Numbered from the stretch's first letter, positions 1 to 6,835 are shown. The stretch: 11,045 bases of DNA from Patescibacteria group bacterium (GCA_028866155.1 JAGWIT010000031.1:1-11045), one strand, 5' to 3'. Numbers and translations are program-made. The notes: generated by a model from the letters alone, not told the origin.

Positions 1-184
1 GGGTTGGCGGGTTGGGGTTGCTGCCGGTGGTCACTGATGATGCGCCTGTTTGAGTTGGCGCCGTTTGCGCGGGAGCATTGGCGTTTGGCTGGGCGCTGAT
101 AAGCATCCTGAACACGAGCACCATGACAATACCCACCACAATGACCGCGCCGATGCTTATCAATATAATTTTATTCATTGTCAT
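1..184 (-). CDS. Partial small membrane-anchored protein, unknown function
   Basis: The reading frame starts at an ATG at 182-184 (Met-Thr-Met-Asn-Lys) and runs off the left edge, so only about 61 N-terminal residues are visible. Residues 5-29 form one strongly hydrophobic segment (IILISIGAVIVVGIVMVLVF), then a low-complexity tail rich in Pro, Asn, Thr, Gln and Ser begins. This is the layout of a signal anchor followed by an extracytoplasmic linker. The gene begins only 6 bases after the stop codon of the pilin/lytic-transglycosylase fusion and on the same strand, so co-transcription is likely and a role in the same envelope or secretion apparatus is possible. A second ATG two codons later (176-178) is an alternative start. 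No family can be named from the visible part. Confidence 0.7.
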   Translation of the reverse strand, partial: MTMNKIILISIGAVIVVGIVMVLVFRMLISAQPNANAPAQTAPTQTGASSVTTGSNPNPPT

Positions 185-190
185 AAGTGA

Positions 191-1756
191 TTATAAGCTG
201 TCGGATCCTGGGTCATACTTTTGGACGCAACTGAGCGATTTTTGATTATCCGAAGAACCACCTGATGACGCAGGAAGCCACGGCGAGTAGCCCGACTGTG
301 CATACAATGCCTGCGCTGACTCGGCATTGCATGCGGCATCATTCGCCGCCTGCACGCAGGGTTGGCATGCAGCTGTTTGCACCGCAACACCGTTTGCGCC
401 CTTGCACATCGCCGGACAATTAAGCGTGTCGCTGCCGGTGGGGCTATACTTCGCACAGCTTGGACCGCTGAGCGGATTAGCGGTGAGCATTATTTGCAAA
501 GCGCCGCAGGCATTGCCGGTGCATCCGGTGGACATACCGCTGTTTTCAGTCATGGCGATGCAGGCCATCGCCTGCGCTTCGGCAGGAGAGAAGTCGGCCG
601 CTTGATATGCTGATGGACTACAGCCGGAGTTGGAGCACTGCACGGTGGGCCCGAGACCGCTGAACGCGCCGTTGACGTAATCGTTGGAGGATGCGGCGAC
701 CGTTTGTGAAGGATTGTCTGGGTTAATACAAGTGCCACCACTGAGCGTCCACCCACTTGGACAGACATATGAGATGTTGTTTAGAGACGGAGGCGCAAGC
801 GTGTTAAGCGTCGGCAAGGAACTCAATACATCGTTGATCTTCGTGTTCACCGGCCGGCTGTTGGGAGCGGCACACTGGATGGTGAACCAATTGCCACCGG
901 TAAATATATGACCGCCGTCAAGGAGCGCGTGCAAGAGCGTGTTGACGACGAGCCACCCGGTGATGGCGAAGAGAAAGCCGATGAATACATTTTTAAATAC
1001 GGCTTTTGCTTTTTCTTTGTTGCCGGGATTGGCCCCCGAAGTAAAGTACAAAACGCCCGCATAAGCAAACAAAAGCGCGGCAATCGGGATAGAGAGCCCG
1101 ATAAGAAACTTAATAACGAGCGAAATAAGCTGAGCCAGGTTGCATGCTTGGCAGCCGGTCGCGGCGTTTTGGTCTGTGCCGCTCGTGCCGTTGCCGTTGA
1201 TGCCGCTGACAAACCCTCCCAGCCCGCAGGGCACGAGGCCGCCATTGGCAGATGGCGGCGTAGCGGTCGTGGGCGTTGGAGTGGGGGTGGTCGGTGCGGC
1301 GCTTGCCGGCGCACCGGCGGTTGTTTGCGCCGCCGGGTTGCCTGCGGATAAACTGGGGGAGGAAACCATAACGACCGCCTGGCAGGTGCCGGTGCCGCCG
1401 GGGCCGGTAAACGTGCCGGTGAAGATATCCTCCGGCGGCGGCGCGTTGAGAACACCTGAAGAGATCGGGATTGGCGGCAGAAGATTAATAGAACCCGAAG
1501 CCCCTACAGGTCCCACGCCGGTTATAGTGCCGCCGCTGGCATTGCGGCTGCGCCACACGAGCGTCACCGCCCCGCCGGGGCCTATCGTCACGCTGTTGGC
1601 GAGCACAGGAGCGCCGGTTGGATCGATACCGGTCTGAAAAAGGATCTGACAGGCAGGAGGTGACGGCACATCGGTCTGTGCAAACACCAGCGCCATGGGG
1701 GTCAAAAAATAGAACAGTGCCAACAAGGATGCCAAAAAGCGCCGAGCAAGCTTCAT
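191..1756 (-). CDS. Secreted fusion: Ig-like domain, VirB2-like T4SS pilin domain and lysozyme-like transglycosylase domain
   Basis: The 521-residue protein starts with a signal peptide (residues 1-26, MKLARR then a hydrophobic core, likely cut after VFA). Residues 33-132 look like the Ig-like domain common in CPR surface proteins, with Cys36 and Cys125 as a possible disulfide. A Thr/Pro/Ala-rich linker covers about 140-170. Residues 174-280 match the CPR type IV secretion pilin pattern: an ACN-type cysteine motif, then two membrane helices (about 206-239 and 252-279) around a short NPGNKEKAK loop. The C-terminal part (about 384-495) resembles a lysozyme-like fold, with Glu404 in AMTENSG as candidate catalytic acid, a CGALQI motif at 417-422 and a late ALYAQSGYSPW segment. 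It is cysteine-rich throughout. No Shine-Dalgarno site precedes the ATG. By family analogy it would form part of a pilus or secretion channel and cut peptidoglycan; this is inferred. Confidence 0.8.
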   Translation of the reverse strand: MKLARRFLASLLALFYFLTPMALVFAQTDVPSPPACQILFQTGIDPTGAPVLANSVTIGPGGAVTLVWRSRNASGGTITGVGPVGASGSINLLPPIPISSGVLNAPPPEDIFTGTFTGPGGTGTCQAVVMVSSPSLSAGNPAAQTTAGAPASAAPTTPTPTPTTATPPSANGGLVPCGLGGFVSGINGNGTSGTDQNAATGCQACNLAQLISLVIKFLIGLSIPIAALLFAYAGVLYFTSGANPGNKEKAKAVFKNVFIGFLFAITGWLVVNTLLHALLDGGHIFTGGNWFTIQCAAPNSRPVNTKINDVLSSLPTLNTLAPPSLNNISYVCPSGWTLSGGTCINPDNPSQTVAASSNDYVNGAFSGLGPTVQCSNSGCSPSAYQAADFSPAEAQAMACIAMTENSGMSTGCTGNACGALQIMLTANPLSGPSCAKYSPTGSDTLNCPAMCKGANGVAVQTAACQPCVQAANDAACNAESAQALYAQSGYSPWLPASSGGSSDNQKSLSCVQKYDPGSDSL

Positions 1757-1762
1757 ACAATA

Positions 1763-1768
1763 ATCATA
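1763..1768 (-). promoter_or_regulatory. Putative -10 box of the pilin fusion gene
   Basis: On the minus strand TATGAT lies 6 bases before the ATG at 1756. No good -35 hexamer is visible and no purine-rich ribosome-binding site fits in the gap. If used, transcription would start at or next to the ATG, giving a leaderless message. Confidence 0.35.
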
Positions 1769-1813
1769 GCACCGCTTTTGAGCCGGCTTCTCCGCTCCTG
1801 TTAATTAATACAC

Positions 1814-1900
1814 TGGTGCGCCGGGTAGGATTCGAACCTACGTAGCCGCAAGGGCGATTGGTTTACAGCCAATTGCGATTGACCACTCCGCCACCGACGC
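1814..1900 (-). tRNA. tRNA-Tyr (anticodon GUA)
   Basis: On the minus strand the acceptor arm GCGTCGG pairs with CCGGCGC (one G-T pair). The D stem is GCG/CGC, and the anticodon stem ATTGG/CCAAT encloses the loop CTGTAAA, so the anticodon is GTA. A long variable arm marks a class II tRNA, as expected for bacterial tRNA-Tyr. The T arm is GTAGG-TTCGAAT-CCTAC. The discriminator is A, and the 3' CCA is encoded at 1814-1816, unlike the other four tRNA genes here. It lies 43 bases downstream of the Clp gene on the same strand and upstream of the pilin fusion gene. Confidence 0.95.
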
Positions 1901-1943
1901 GCGGTGAGAACCTACTTAAAATACCTTATTTTGGAAGATATCT

Positions 1944-4637
1944 CTAGGCCCCGACCTTTTCTTCGGCAATGACCGATGAAGGGATTTTTGCCGACTTCCC
2001 TTTCTTTTTGACCTCAAAGACAAATTCATTGTTCTTCATATCAACGATCACATTGCCGCCCGAGAGCACGCCGCGGGAGACCATTAAGCTTGCAACCTTG
2101 GTGAGAATTTTATCCTGGATGAGACGGCGAAGCGGGCGCGCGCCGTAGCGCGGATTGTATCCCTCTTTGGCTAAAAATTCGTAGACCGCGGGCGTAATAG
2201 TGAGCGTGATGTCTTTGGCGCTCAGCCGCGCGACGACTTCTTTGACTTGCAGACCGACGATTTCTTTGACCGCCTCGGGCGAAAGGATGTTGAAGATGAT
2301 GATTTCGTCGATGCGGTTGAGGAACTCGGGGCGGAAGTATTCTTTGAGCGACTGCTCAACGCGCTCTTTGGCGGCGAGGTAGTTAGAGGCGTCGGTGCCG
2401 CCGGTCGAGGAGAATCCTATCTGCTCCATCTTGTCGATGTACTGCGCGCCGATATTTGAGGTCATGATGATGACCGTGTTGCGGAAGTTGACCTTGCGGC
2501 CCTTGGCGTCGGTGAGGTAGCCGTTGTCGAGTACCTGCAGGAGAATGTTGAAGACCTCCGGATGCGCCTTCTCGACTTCGTCAAAGAGGATGACCGCGTA
2601 CGGCCGGTGGCGCACCTGTTCGGTGAGACCGCCGCCTTCGTCGTAGCCGACATAGCCGGGCGGCGAGCCTATCATCTTGCTCACCGAGTGCTTCTCCATA
2701 TATTCGGACATGTCGACGCGGATGAGCGCTTTTTCGTCGTCGAACATAAACTCGGCAAGCGCGCGCGTGAGCTCGGTCTTGCCCACGCCCGTGGGGCCAA
2801 GGAACATAAAGCTGGCGATGGGGCGGTTGGGGTCGGCGATGCCGGCGCGCGAGCGCTTGACCGCATCGGACACCTTCCCAACCGCTTCGCTCTGGCCGAC
2901 CACGCGATGCTTGAGCTCTTGCTCGATACGCGACAGTTTCTCGGCCTCTTCTTCAAGCATTCTTGAAACAGGGATGCCCGTCCACTTGGACACGACTGCG
3001 GCAATGTCAGGCTCGGTTATCTCTTCTTTGAGTATGCGGCGCGTCGACTGTAATTTTTTGAGCCGCTTTTGCTTTTGCTCAAGCTCACGCTCGAGGCTCG
3101 GTATCTCGCCGTAACGGATCTCGGCCGCGCGCGAGAGGTCCACCGCCGCCTCGGCACCTTCGGCCTCTATGCGCAGGCTCTCAAGCTCTTTTTTTATCGA
3201 TTTGATGTCGCTGAGGACCTGCTTCTCATTCTTCCAGCGCATCTCAAGCTCGCCGGTTTTTTCTTTGAGTTCGGCGACTTCTCGCTCGATTTCCTTAACG
3301 CGGTTCTTTGCGGTGCGCGCTTCGGGGTCGGCGGCTTCCTTCCGCAGCGCCTCTTTTTCGACTTCGAGGCGCATTATTTTGCGATGTGCGTCTTCGAGCG
3401 CCGGCGGCTTGTTTTCAAGCGAGATGCGCAAGCTGGATGCGGCCTCGTCGATGAGATCGATAGCTTTGTCGGGCAAAAAGCGGTCGGCTATGTAGCGCGC
3501 CGAGAGCGAAACAGCCGAGACAATCGACTCGTCGGTGATGTGCACGCCGTGGAAGAGCTCGTATTTTTCTTTGAGCCCGCGGAGTATCGCGGTTGCGTCG
3601 TCAATTGAAGGCTCCAAAACATAGACCGGCTGGAAGCGTCGCTGAAACGCGGGGTCGCGCTCGATGTGCTTTTGATATTCGCGAAGCGTGGTAGCGCCGA
3701 TAACGTGCAGGTCGCCGCGCGCCAACGCGGGCTTCAGCATGTTTGAAGCGTCCATCGCGCCCTCGGCGGCGCCGGCGCCTATCATGGTGTGTATCTCGTC
3801 GATAAAAAGCAAAATTTTGCCTTCGGCGCGCTCGATCTCCTTCATTATCGCCTTGAGGCGCTCTTCGAACTCGCCGCGGTACTTGGTGCCGGCTATAAGC
3901 GCGCCCAAATCGAGCGATACCAAATCCTTATCTTTGAGCGATTCGGGGACGTCGTTCATGGCGATGCGTTGGGCGAGCCCCTCGGCAATGGCGGTCTTGC
4001 CGACTCCCGCTTCGCCGATGAGGATGGGATTATTTTTGGTTCGGCGCGAGAGGATTTGGATGACACGCTTTATCTCCTCGTCGCGGCCGATGACGGGGTC
4101 GAGCTTGTTCTCAAGAGCGGCCTTAGTGAGCGAGCGCGTATACTTCGGCAAGGCGCGAAACTTCTTGGACTCGGTCGCCGGGGCTTGCTTCTGGGAGCGC
4201 AGCTCATTGAGGGCCCTGATGACCGCATCGCGGGTGATACGAAAGCGGCTTAAGAGCTCGCGCACGGAGCCGGGGATGTCGAGAACCGCGACAAAGAGAT
4301 GCTCGGTTGATACGAACTCATCATGCAATTCGGTCGCGACTTTTGCCGAGCGCTCCAGTGCCTGAACTAATTCGGGCGTTAAATATAGTTGATAGGACGG
4401 CGAGAGTACCGAGCCGCCTCCGGTGCCTTCGAGCGCCTCGAGTACGGTGTCGGTGAGCAGGATAACGTCGACCTCGAGCTTGTCGAGCACCGACGCGACG
4501 AGACTTTCCTCTTGCAGGAGGAGTGCCCCGAGCAAGTGCGTCGGGCTGACCTGGTTTTGGCCGCGCTCGACGGCAAGCTCATGCGCGCGGCGTACGGCTT
4601 CTTTTGCTTTGGTGGTGAAATGGTTGAATGGAGGCAT
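1944..4637 (-). CDS. clpB: Clp/Hsp100 AAA+ unfoldase, ClpB-like with a ClpC-type IGF loop
   Basis: This 897-residue ATP-driven protein unfoldase has the full class I Hsp100 layout. A Clp N-terminal repeat domain spans about 1-145. AAA-1 has Walker A GEAGVGKT (208-215), Walker B LLFIDEIH (276-283), pore Tyr253 and arginine fingers near 333-334. A coiled-coil middle domain of about 120 residues (405-525) is as long as in ClpB and includes the ClpB-typical DLSRAAEIRYGEIPSLE. AAA-2 has GPTGVGKT (614-621), ILFDEVEK (683-690), pore motif GSPPGYVGY and sensor-2 GARPLRR (832-838). Unlike classical ClpB, IGF at 740-742 sits where ClpC/ClpA carry their ClpP-docking loop. It may therefore disaggregate proteins, feed ClpP, or both; no clpP is in the window. 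The gene follows the trypsin-fold protein by 39 bases. No ribosome-binding site is evident. The symbol could equally be clpC. Confidence 0.93.
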   Translation of the reverse strand: MPPFNHFTTKAKEAVRRAHELAVERGQNQVSPTHLLGALLLQEESLVASVLDKLEVDVILLTDTVLEALEGTGGGSVLSPSYQLYLTPELVQALERSAKVATELHDEFVSTEHLFVAVLDIPGSVRELLSRFRITRDAVIRALNELRSQKQAPATESKKFRALPKYTRSLTKAALENKLDPVIGRDEEIKRVIQILSRRTKNNPILIGEAGVGKTAIAEGLAQRIAMNDVPESLKDKDLVSLDLGALIAGTKYRGEFEERLKAIMKEIERAEGKILLFIDEIHTMIGAGAAEGAMDASNMLKPALARGDLHVIGATTLREYQKHIERDPAFQRRFQPVYVLEPSIDDATAILRGLKEKYELFHGVHITDESIVSAVSLSARYIADRFLPDKAIDLIDEAASSLRISLENKPPALEDAHRKIMRLEVEKEALRKEAADPEARTAKNRVKEIEREVAELKEKTGELEMRWKNEKQVLSDIKSIKKELESLRIEAEGAEAAVDLSRAAEIRYGEIPSLERELEQKQKRLKKLQSTRRILKEEITEPDIAAVVSKWTGIPVSRMLEEEAEKLSRIEQELKHRVVGQSEAVGKVSDAVKRSRAGIADPNRPIASFMFLGPTGVGKTELTRALAEFMFDDEKALIRVDMSEYMEKHSVSKMIGSPPGYVGYDEGGGLTEQVRHRPYAVILFDEVEKAHPEVFNILLQVLDNGYLTDAKGRKVNFRNTVIIMTSNIGAQYIDKMEQIGFSSTGGTDASNYLAAKERVEQSLKEYFRPEFLNRIDEIIIFNILSPEAVKEIVGLQVKEVVARLSAKDITLTITPAVYEFLAKEGYNPRYGARPLRRLIQDKILTKVASLMVSRGVLSGGNVIVDMKNNEFVFEVKKKGKSAKIPSSVIAEEKVGA

Positions 4638-4661
4638 AGTTGGTTTGTCTATTTGTTTAGT

Positions 4662-4667
4662 AGTATC
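4662..4667 (-). promoter_or_regulatory. Possible -10 box upstream of the Clp gene
   Basis: On the minus strand GATACT lies 24 bases before the ATG, and TATACT at 4671-4676 is an alternative. No -35 match was found, and no CIRCE-like inverted repeat or other heat-shock operator is visible in the 39-base gap. Read-through from the upstream genes is equally possible. Confidence 0.25.
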
Positions 4668-4676
4668 CTAAGTATA

Positions 4677-5480
4677 TTACGTTTGGGATGAAGATTTGGT
4701 TGCGCTTGGCGAAGCGGGTGCCGCAGCAGGCGCTTGCAGAGTGGTGTAAAAATCGCCTCCGTCGCCGAGCGACTGCGTGGTGGTGATGCCGATGATCTCT
4801 CCAAAGAGCGTGATGAGCACCGAGCCGGGAGTCGAGGCTGATACGGTGGTATCTACTTCATTGCTGTCCTTGGCCGGCAGTGCGGCAATAACGCCCTCGC
4901 CCACCACGTCGGTGCCCGTGCCGCCGATGCGGATGACGCTCTGTCCCAATTGCAACTTGCTCTGGTCGGTGATAGCTGCGGGCGAGAAAGCGGTCGAGGT
5001 CCCCACCGTCACTCGCACCGCTAAAAGCGGCGTCGAAGTGGCAACGATTTTAGGGAGCATCACCGGCACGCGCTCGCCGTCTTGGAGAATCGCCTCAAAG
5101 TCGGCGGCGCCCGAGTCTGCAAGCGCCGCGCCGTCGGTCACTGCGGTGCCTTTGTTGTCGATGATGATGCCGCGCGCCACCAACTGGTCGCTCCCTTTTG
5201 CCACAATGCGCACTATCGCTTTTTGCGCCGACGCTATCGACGTCGCGGCCAAGTCGTCATTTTTAACGACAACCGTTTTGACCGTGGACGTCTGGTTGGG
5301 GGCAGAGGGCACCACCGTCTCAACCGTATGCTCGACTATCTGATTGATGGTCTTGGTGACGCCGGGCGGGGCTTGGCCCAAGAGCGACACCGTCACGATG
5401 CCGGTCGCGATAGAGGTGACAAAGCTCACCAGAAGCGTTAGCAGGACGATTTGATGTTTCGTAAGCTGCTCCAGATTCAT
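4677..5480 (-). CDS. Membrane-anchored trypsin/HtrA-fold protein with degenerate active site
   Basis: The 267-residue protein has a short cytoplasmic start, one membrane helix (about 11-33), a linker, and an outer domain resembling the HtrA/DegP protease core. Recognisable landmarks are RGIIIDNKGTAVTDGAAL (103-120, where HtrA has GxGxIIxxxGxxLTNxHV), ILQDGERVPV (131-140), GQSVIRIGG (179-187), GEGVIAAL (194-201) and the late LFGEIIGI strand (225-232). By hand alignment the catalytic His maps to Ala118, the Asp to about Thr150 and the Ser of GNSGG to Pro218, so proteolysis is unlikely. No PDZ domain is present and the tail is Ala/Pro/Ser-rich. It sits between the cysteine desulfurase (25 bases upstream) and the Clp gene. 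A scaffold, ligand-binding or quality-control role is possible but not shown. Confidence 0.75.
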   Translation of the reverse strand: MNLEQLTKHQIVLLTLLVSFVTSIATGIVTVSLLGQAPPGVTKTINQIVEHTVETVVPSAPNQTSTVKTVVVKNDDLAATSIASAQKAIVRIVAKGSDQLVARGIIIDNKGTAVTDGAALADSGAADFEAILQDGERVPVMLPKIVATSTPLLAVRVTVGTSTAFSPAAITDQSKLQLGQSVIRIGGTGTDVVGEGVIAALPAKDSNEVDTTVSASTPGSVLITLFGEIIGITTTQSLGDGGDFYTTLQAPAAAPASPSATKSSSQT

Positions 5481-5488
5481 ACGCCCAC

Positions 5489-5494
5489 ACTATA
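5489..5494 (-). promoter_or_regulatory. Putative extended -10 promoter of the trypsin-fold gene
   Basis: On the minus strand TATAGT is preceded by TGA, fitting an extended -10 (TGnTATAAT). It lies 8 bases before the ATG at 5480, inside the 25-base gap after the cysteine desulfurase gene. No -35 or Shine-Dalgarno site is apparent, so a transcript from here would be nearly leaderless. Confidence 0.4.
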
Positions 5495-5505
5495 TCACAT
5501 TTTTC

Positions 5506-6819
5506 CTACTGACGATAGCGTGAAGCGATTTCGAAGAGTTTTTGGGCGATGATGCGCGCGTCATCTTTGGTGATATCGGGCAAAAAAGTGATGCGGACCG
5601 CCGTGCCCGCTAAATTTTTCGGAACGCCGAGCGCTTGTATAACATGCGAGGGTTCTTGCTCGCCGACATTGCACGCACTGCGCGTCGAGGCGGCAATGCC
5701 CTCAGCGTCGAGTGCAATGACCGCCATCTGCGCATCGAGCCCCGGTATTGAAACATTTATATTGTTGGCGACTCGCGCCGGGTCCGTCCCGAGTCCTATC
5801 GAGGGACCGTTCAAAATTGCATCAGGGAGCAAACGCTTGATTTCATTCCAACAAAAATCGCGCACTCCGGTGACTTTTGCGGCACGTTCTTCAACGCCGC
5901 TTTGCGCGTCGGCAAGCGCCGCGGCGAACGCGCCTGCAAGCGGGACATTGGGCGTGCCGCCGCGCAATCCCCTTTCTTGAGAACCGCCCCATAAAATGGG
6001 TTCTATCTTTATGCCGCCTGCCCGGCCAGGGCGGCGGACATACAAAGCGCCGACTCCTTTGGGACCCAGCACTTTTTGACCGTCGAGCGTCATGAGGTCG
6101 ACACCAAGTTGCTCAACCCCGATGTCCATCCAAAACGGCGCTTGCGATGCATCGGTGTGCAAATAAATCGGCAGTTGCGAGACGAAAGCCTGGGTAGTGA
6201 GCGCTTCAGAAGGGGAACGGAGCAGGCTTTCGTCTCGCAACTTGCGTACATTCCTGATTTGCTTCACAATTTCTTTAATTGGCTCAATCGTCCCGACTTC
6301 GCTGTTGACCAGCTGGACAGAGACGAATACGGTTTTATCGGTGACAGCCTCGGCCAATTGTTTTGGGGACACGAACCCTTCGCTGTCGACCGGCAGTTCG
6401 GTAACCTCAAGACCTTCTCTTTTTAAAGCGCGCAGGGGCTCGAGTACCGATTGATGCTCTATCGCAGAAGTTATCGCATGGAGCTTTTGCAGATGGTGCC
6501 CATGCAGATGGTGCCCATCTACAGTTCTGCAGATGGTGCCCATCTGTCGGATACACCCTTGTATCGCGAGATTGTTTCCTTCGGTCCCGCTTGAGGTAAA
6601 CACTATTTCGCTGGAGTGGGCTCCTGTGCTCTGAGCAACAGCGGCCCGAGCACGCTCGAGTTCTTCTTTAGCCATGACTCCCTCTTTGTGCAAAGCACCC
6701 GCGTTGCCGTACACATCGAGCAGGCGCACAAGCTCTGCGCGCGAACGCGCAGAGAGTGGCGTGGCCGCCGCCGCGTCGGCGTATATTCTTTTTGAAACAG
6801 GGGGCTTCCAAAACTTCAT
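5506..6819 (-). CDS. Cysteine desulfurase, NifS/IscS-like class V aminotransferase
   Basis: This PLP enzyme would take sulfur from cysteine for Fe-S clusters or tRNA thiolation. The chosen start (MKFWKPP) gives 437 residues and leaves 24 bases to the divergent gene. An upstream ATG at 6870 would add 17 unlikely residues and overlap that gene. Motifs, in chosen-start numbering, are the RIYADAAAATPL start, SSGTEGNN near 77, EHQSV with His122, HTDASQ (Asp223, Gln226), DGQK with PLP Lys249 (most relatives have His before the Lys), GPKGVGALYVRR, and STRSAC with catalytic Cys383. E. coli IscS has about 404 residues. The extra length comes mostly from segments encoded by palindromic DNA: a His-rich stretch (about residues 92-111) and a 24-residue segment before the PLP-site Asp (193-216). 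No iscU or other Fe-S assembly gene is nearby. IscS versus SufS cannot be settled here. Confidence 0.92.
   Translation of the reverse strand: MKFWKPPVSKRIYADAAAATPLSARSRAELVRLLDVYGNAGALHKEGVMAKEELERARAAVAQSTGAHSSEIVFTSSGTEGNNLAIQGCIRQMGTICRTVDGHHLHGHHLQKLHAITSAIEHQSVLEPLRALKREGLEVTELPVDSEGFVSPKQLAEAVTDKTVFVSVQLVNSEVGTIEPIKEIVKQIRNVRKLRDESLLRSPSEALTTQAFVSQLPIYLHTDASQAPFWMDIGVEQLGVDLMTLDGQKVLGPKGVGALYVRRPGRAGGIKIEPILWGGSQERGLRGGTPNVPLAGAFAAALADAQSGVEERAAKVTGVRDFCWNEIKRLLPDAILNGPSIGLGTDPARVANNINVSIPGLDAQMAVIALDAEGIAASTRSACNVGEQEPSHVIQALGVPKNLAGTAVRITFLPDITKDDARIIAQKLFEIASRYRQ
6014..6037. repeat. GC-rich imperfect palindrome inside the cysteine desulfurase gene
   Basis: CCGCC (6014-6018) pairs with GGCGG (6033-6037), and after one bulged T GCCC (6020-6023) pairs with GGGC (6029-6032) around a 5-base loop. 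It encodes RRPGRAGG just after the GALYVRR strand, where the protein is a few residues longer than E. coli IscS. It is shorter and less perfect than the other palindromes here, so chance in GC-rich DNA is possible. Confidence 0.45.
6173..6242. repeat. Perfect 20-bp inverted repeat within the cysteine desulfurase gene
   Basis: The arms at 6173-6192 and 6223-6242 are perfect reverse complements (20 bp, beginning AGTTGCGAGACG) separated by 30 bases. The reading frame continues through the whole structure. It encodes roughly KLRDESLL...AFVSQL, which has no counterpart in E. coli IscS between the IKEIV helix and the HTDASQ strand. This fits in-frame insertion of a small palindromic element into a tolerant loop. 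Confidence 0.8.
6488..6546. repeat. Three copies of a palindromic 16-19 bp unit in the cysteine desulfurase gene
   Basis: TGCAGATGGTGCCCAT occurs at 6488-6503, 6503-6518 and 6528-6543. The first two share one base and the third follows after a 9-base gap. The full unit CAGATGG-TGC-CCATCTG (6530-6546) is a perfect 7-bp stem with a 3-base loop. On the coding strand one copy is read as QMGTIC and the other two as GHHL, so the same DNA is used in two frames. This argues for a DNA-level repeat rather than a protein repeat. Confidence 0.8.
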
Positions 6820-6825
6820 CGTCTT

Positions 6826-6831
6826 ACTATA
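6826..6831 (-). promoter_or_regulatory. Putative -10 box of the cysteine desulfurase gene
   Basis: TATAGT on the minus strand lies 6 bases before the ATG at 6819. It overlaps the -10 of the divergent gene by two bases. No -35 match or Shine-Dalgarno site was found, so the message may be leaderless. Confidence 0.4.
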
Positions 6832-6835
6832 TACT
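6830..6835 (+). promoter_or_regulatory. Putative -10 box of the DUF4446-infB-rbfA cluster
   Basis: TATACT lies 8 bases before the ATG at 6844. GGAG at 6838-6841 is only 2 bases from the start codon, too close for a normal Shine-Dalgarno site. It shares its first two bases with the opposing box for the cysteine desulfurase gene, so only one polymerase could occupy the site at a time. Confidence 0.4.

Noticed and set aside
847..1455. Open frame of 202 codons on the minus strand in another frame of the pilin fusion gene
   Set aside because: Its product is Arg/Pro-rich nonsense, whereas the overlapping frame has a signal peptide, membrane helices and family motifs.
1901..1943. AAAATA-AGG-TATTTT hairpin as terminator of the Clp gene
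   Set aside because: The stem is only A/T, has 6 bp and is not followed by a T run; it may be promoter-like sequence for tRNA-Tyr, but no convincing boxes were found.
3688..4365. Open frame of 225 codons on the plus strand
   Set aside because: It lies fully antisense to the Clp gene, whose domains are continuous, and its product is a Ser/Arg/Ala-rich composition artefact with no recognisable motif.
6173..6242. Hairpin as a transcription terminator
   Set aside because: It lies in the middle of an intact coding sequence, has a 30-base loop and no T tract.
6488..6546. CRISPR-like short repeats
   Set aside because: The copies overlap or are separated by only 9 bases, there are no uniform spacers, no cas genes are nearby, and the stretch is coding.
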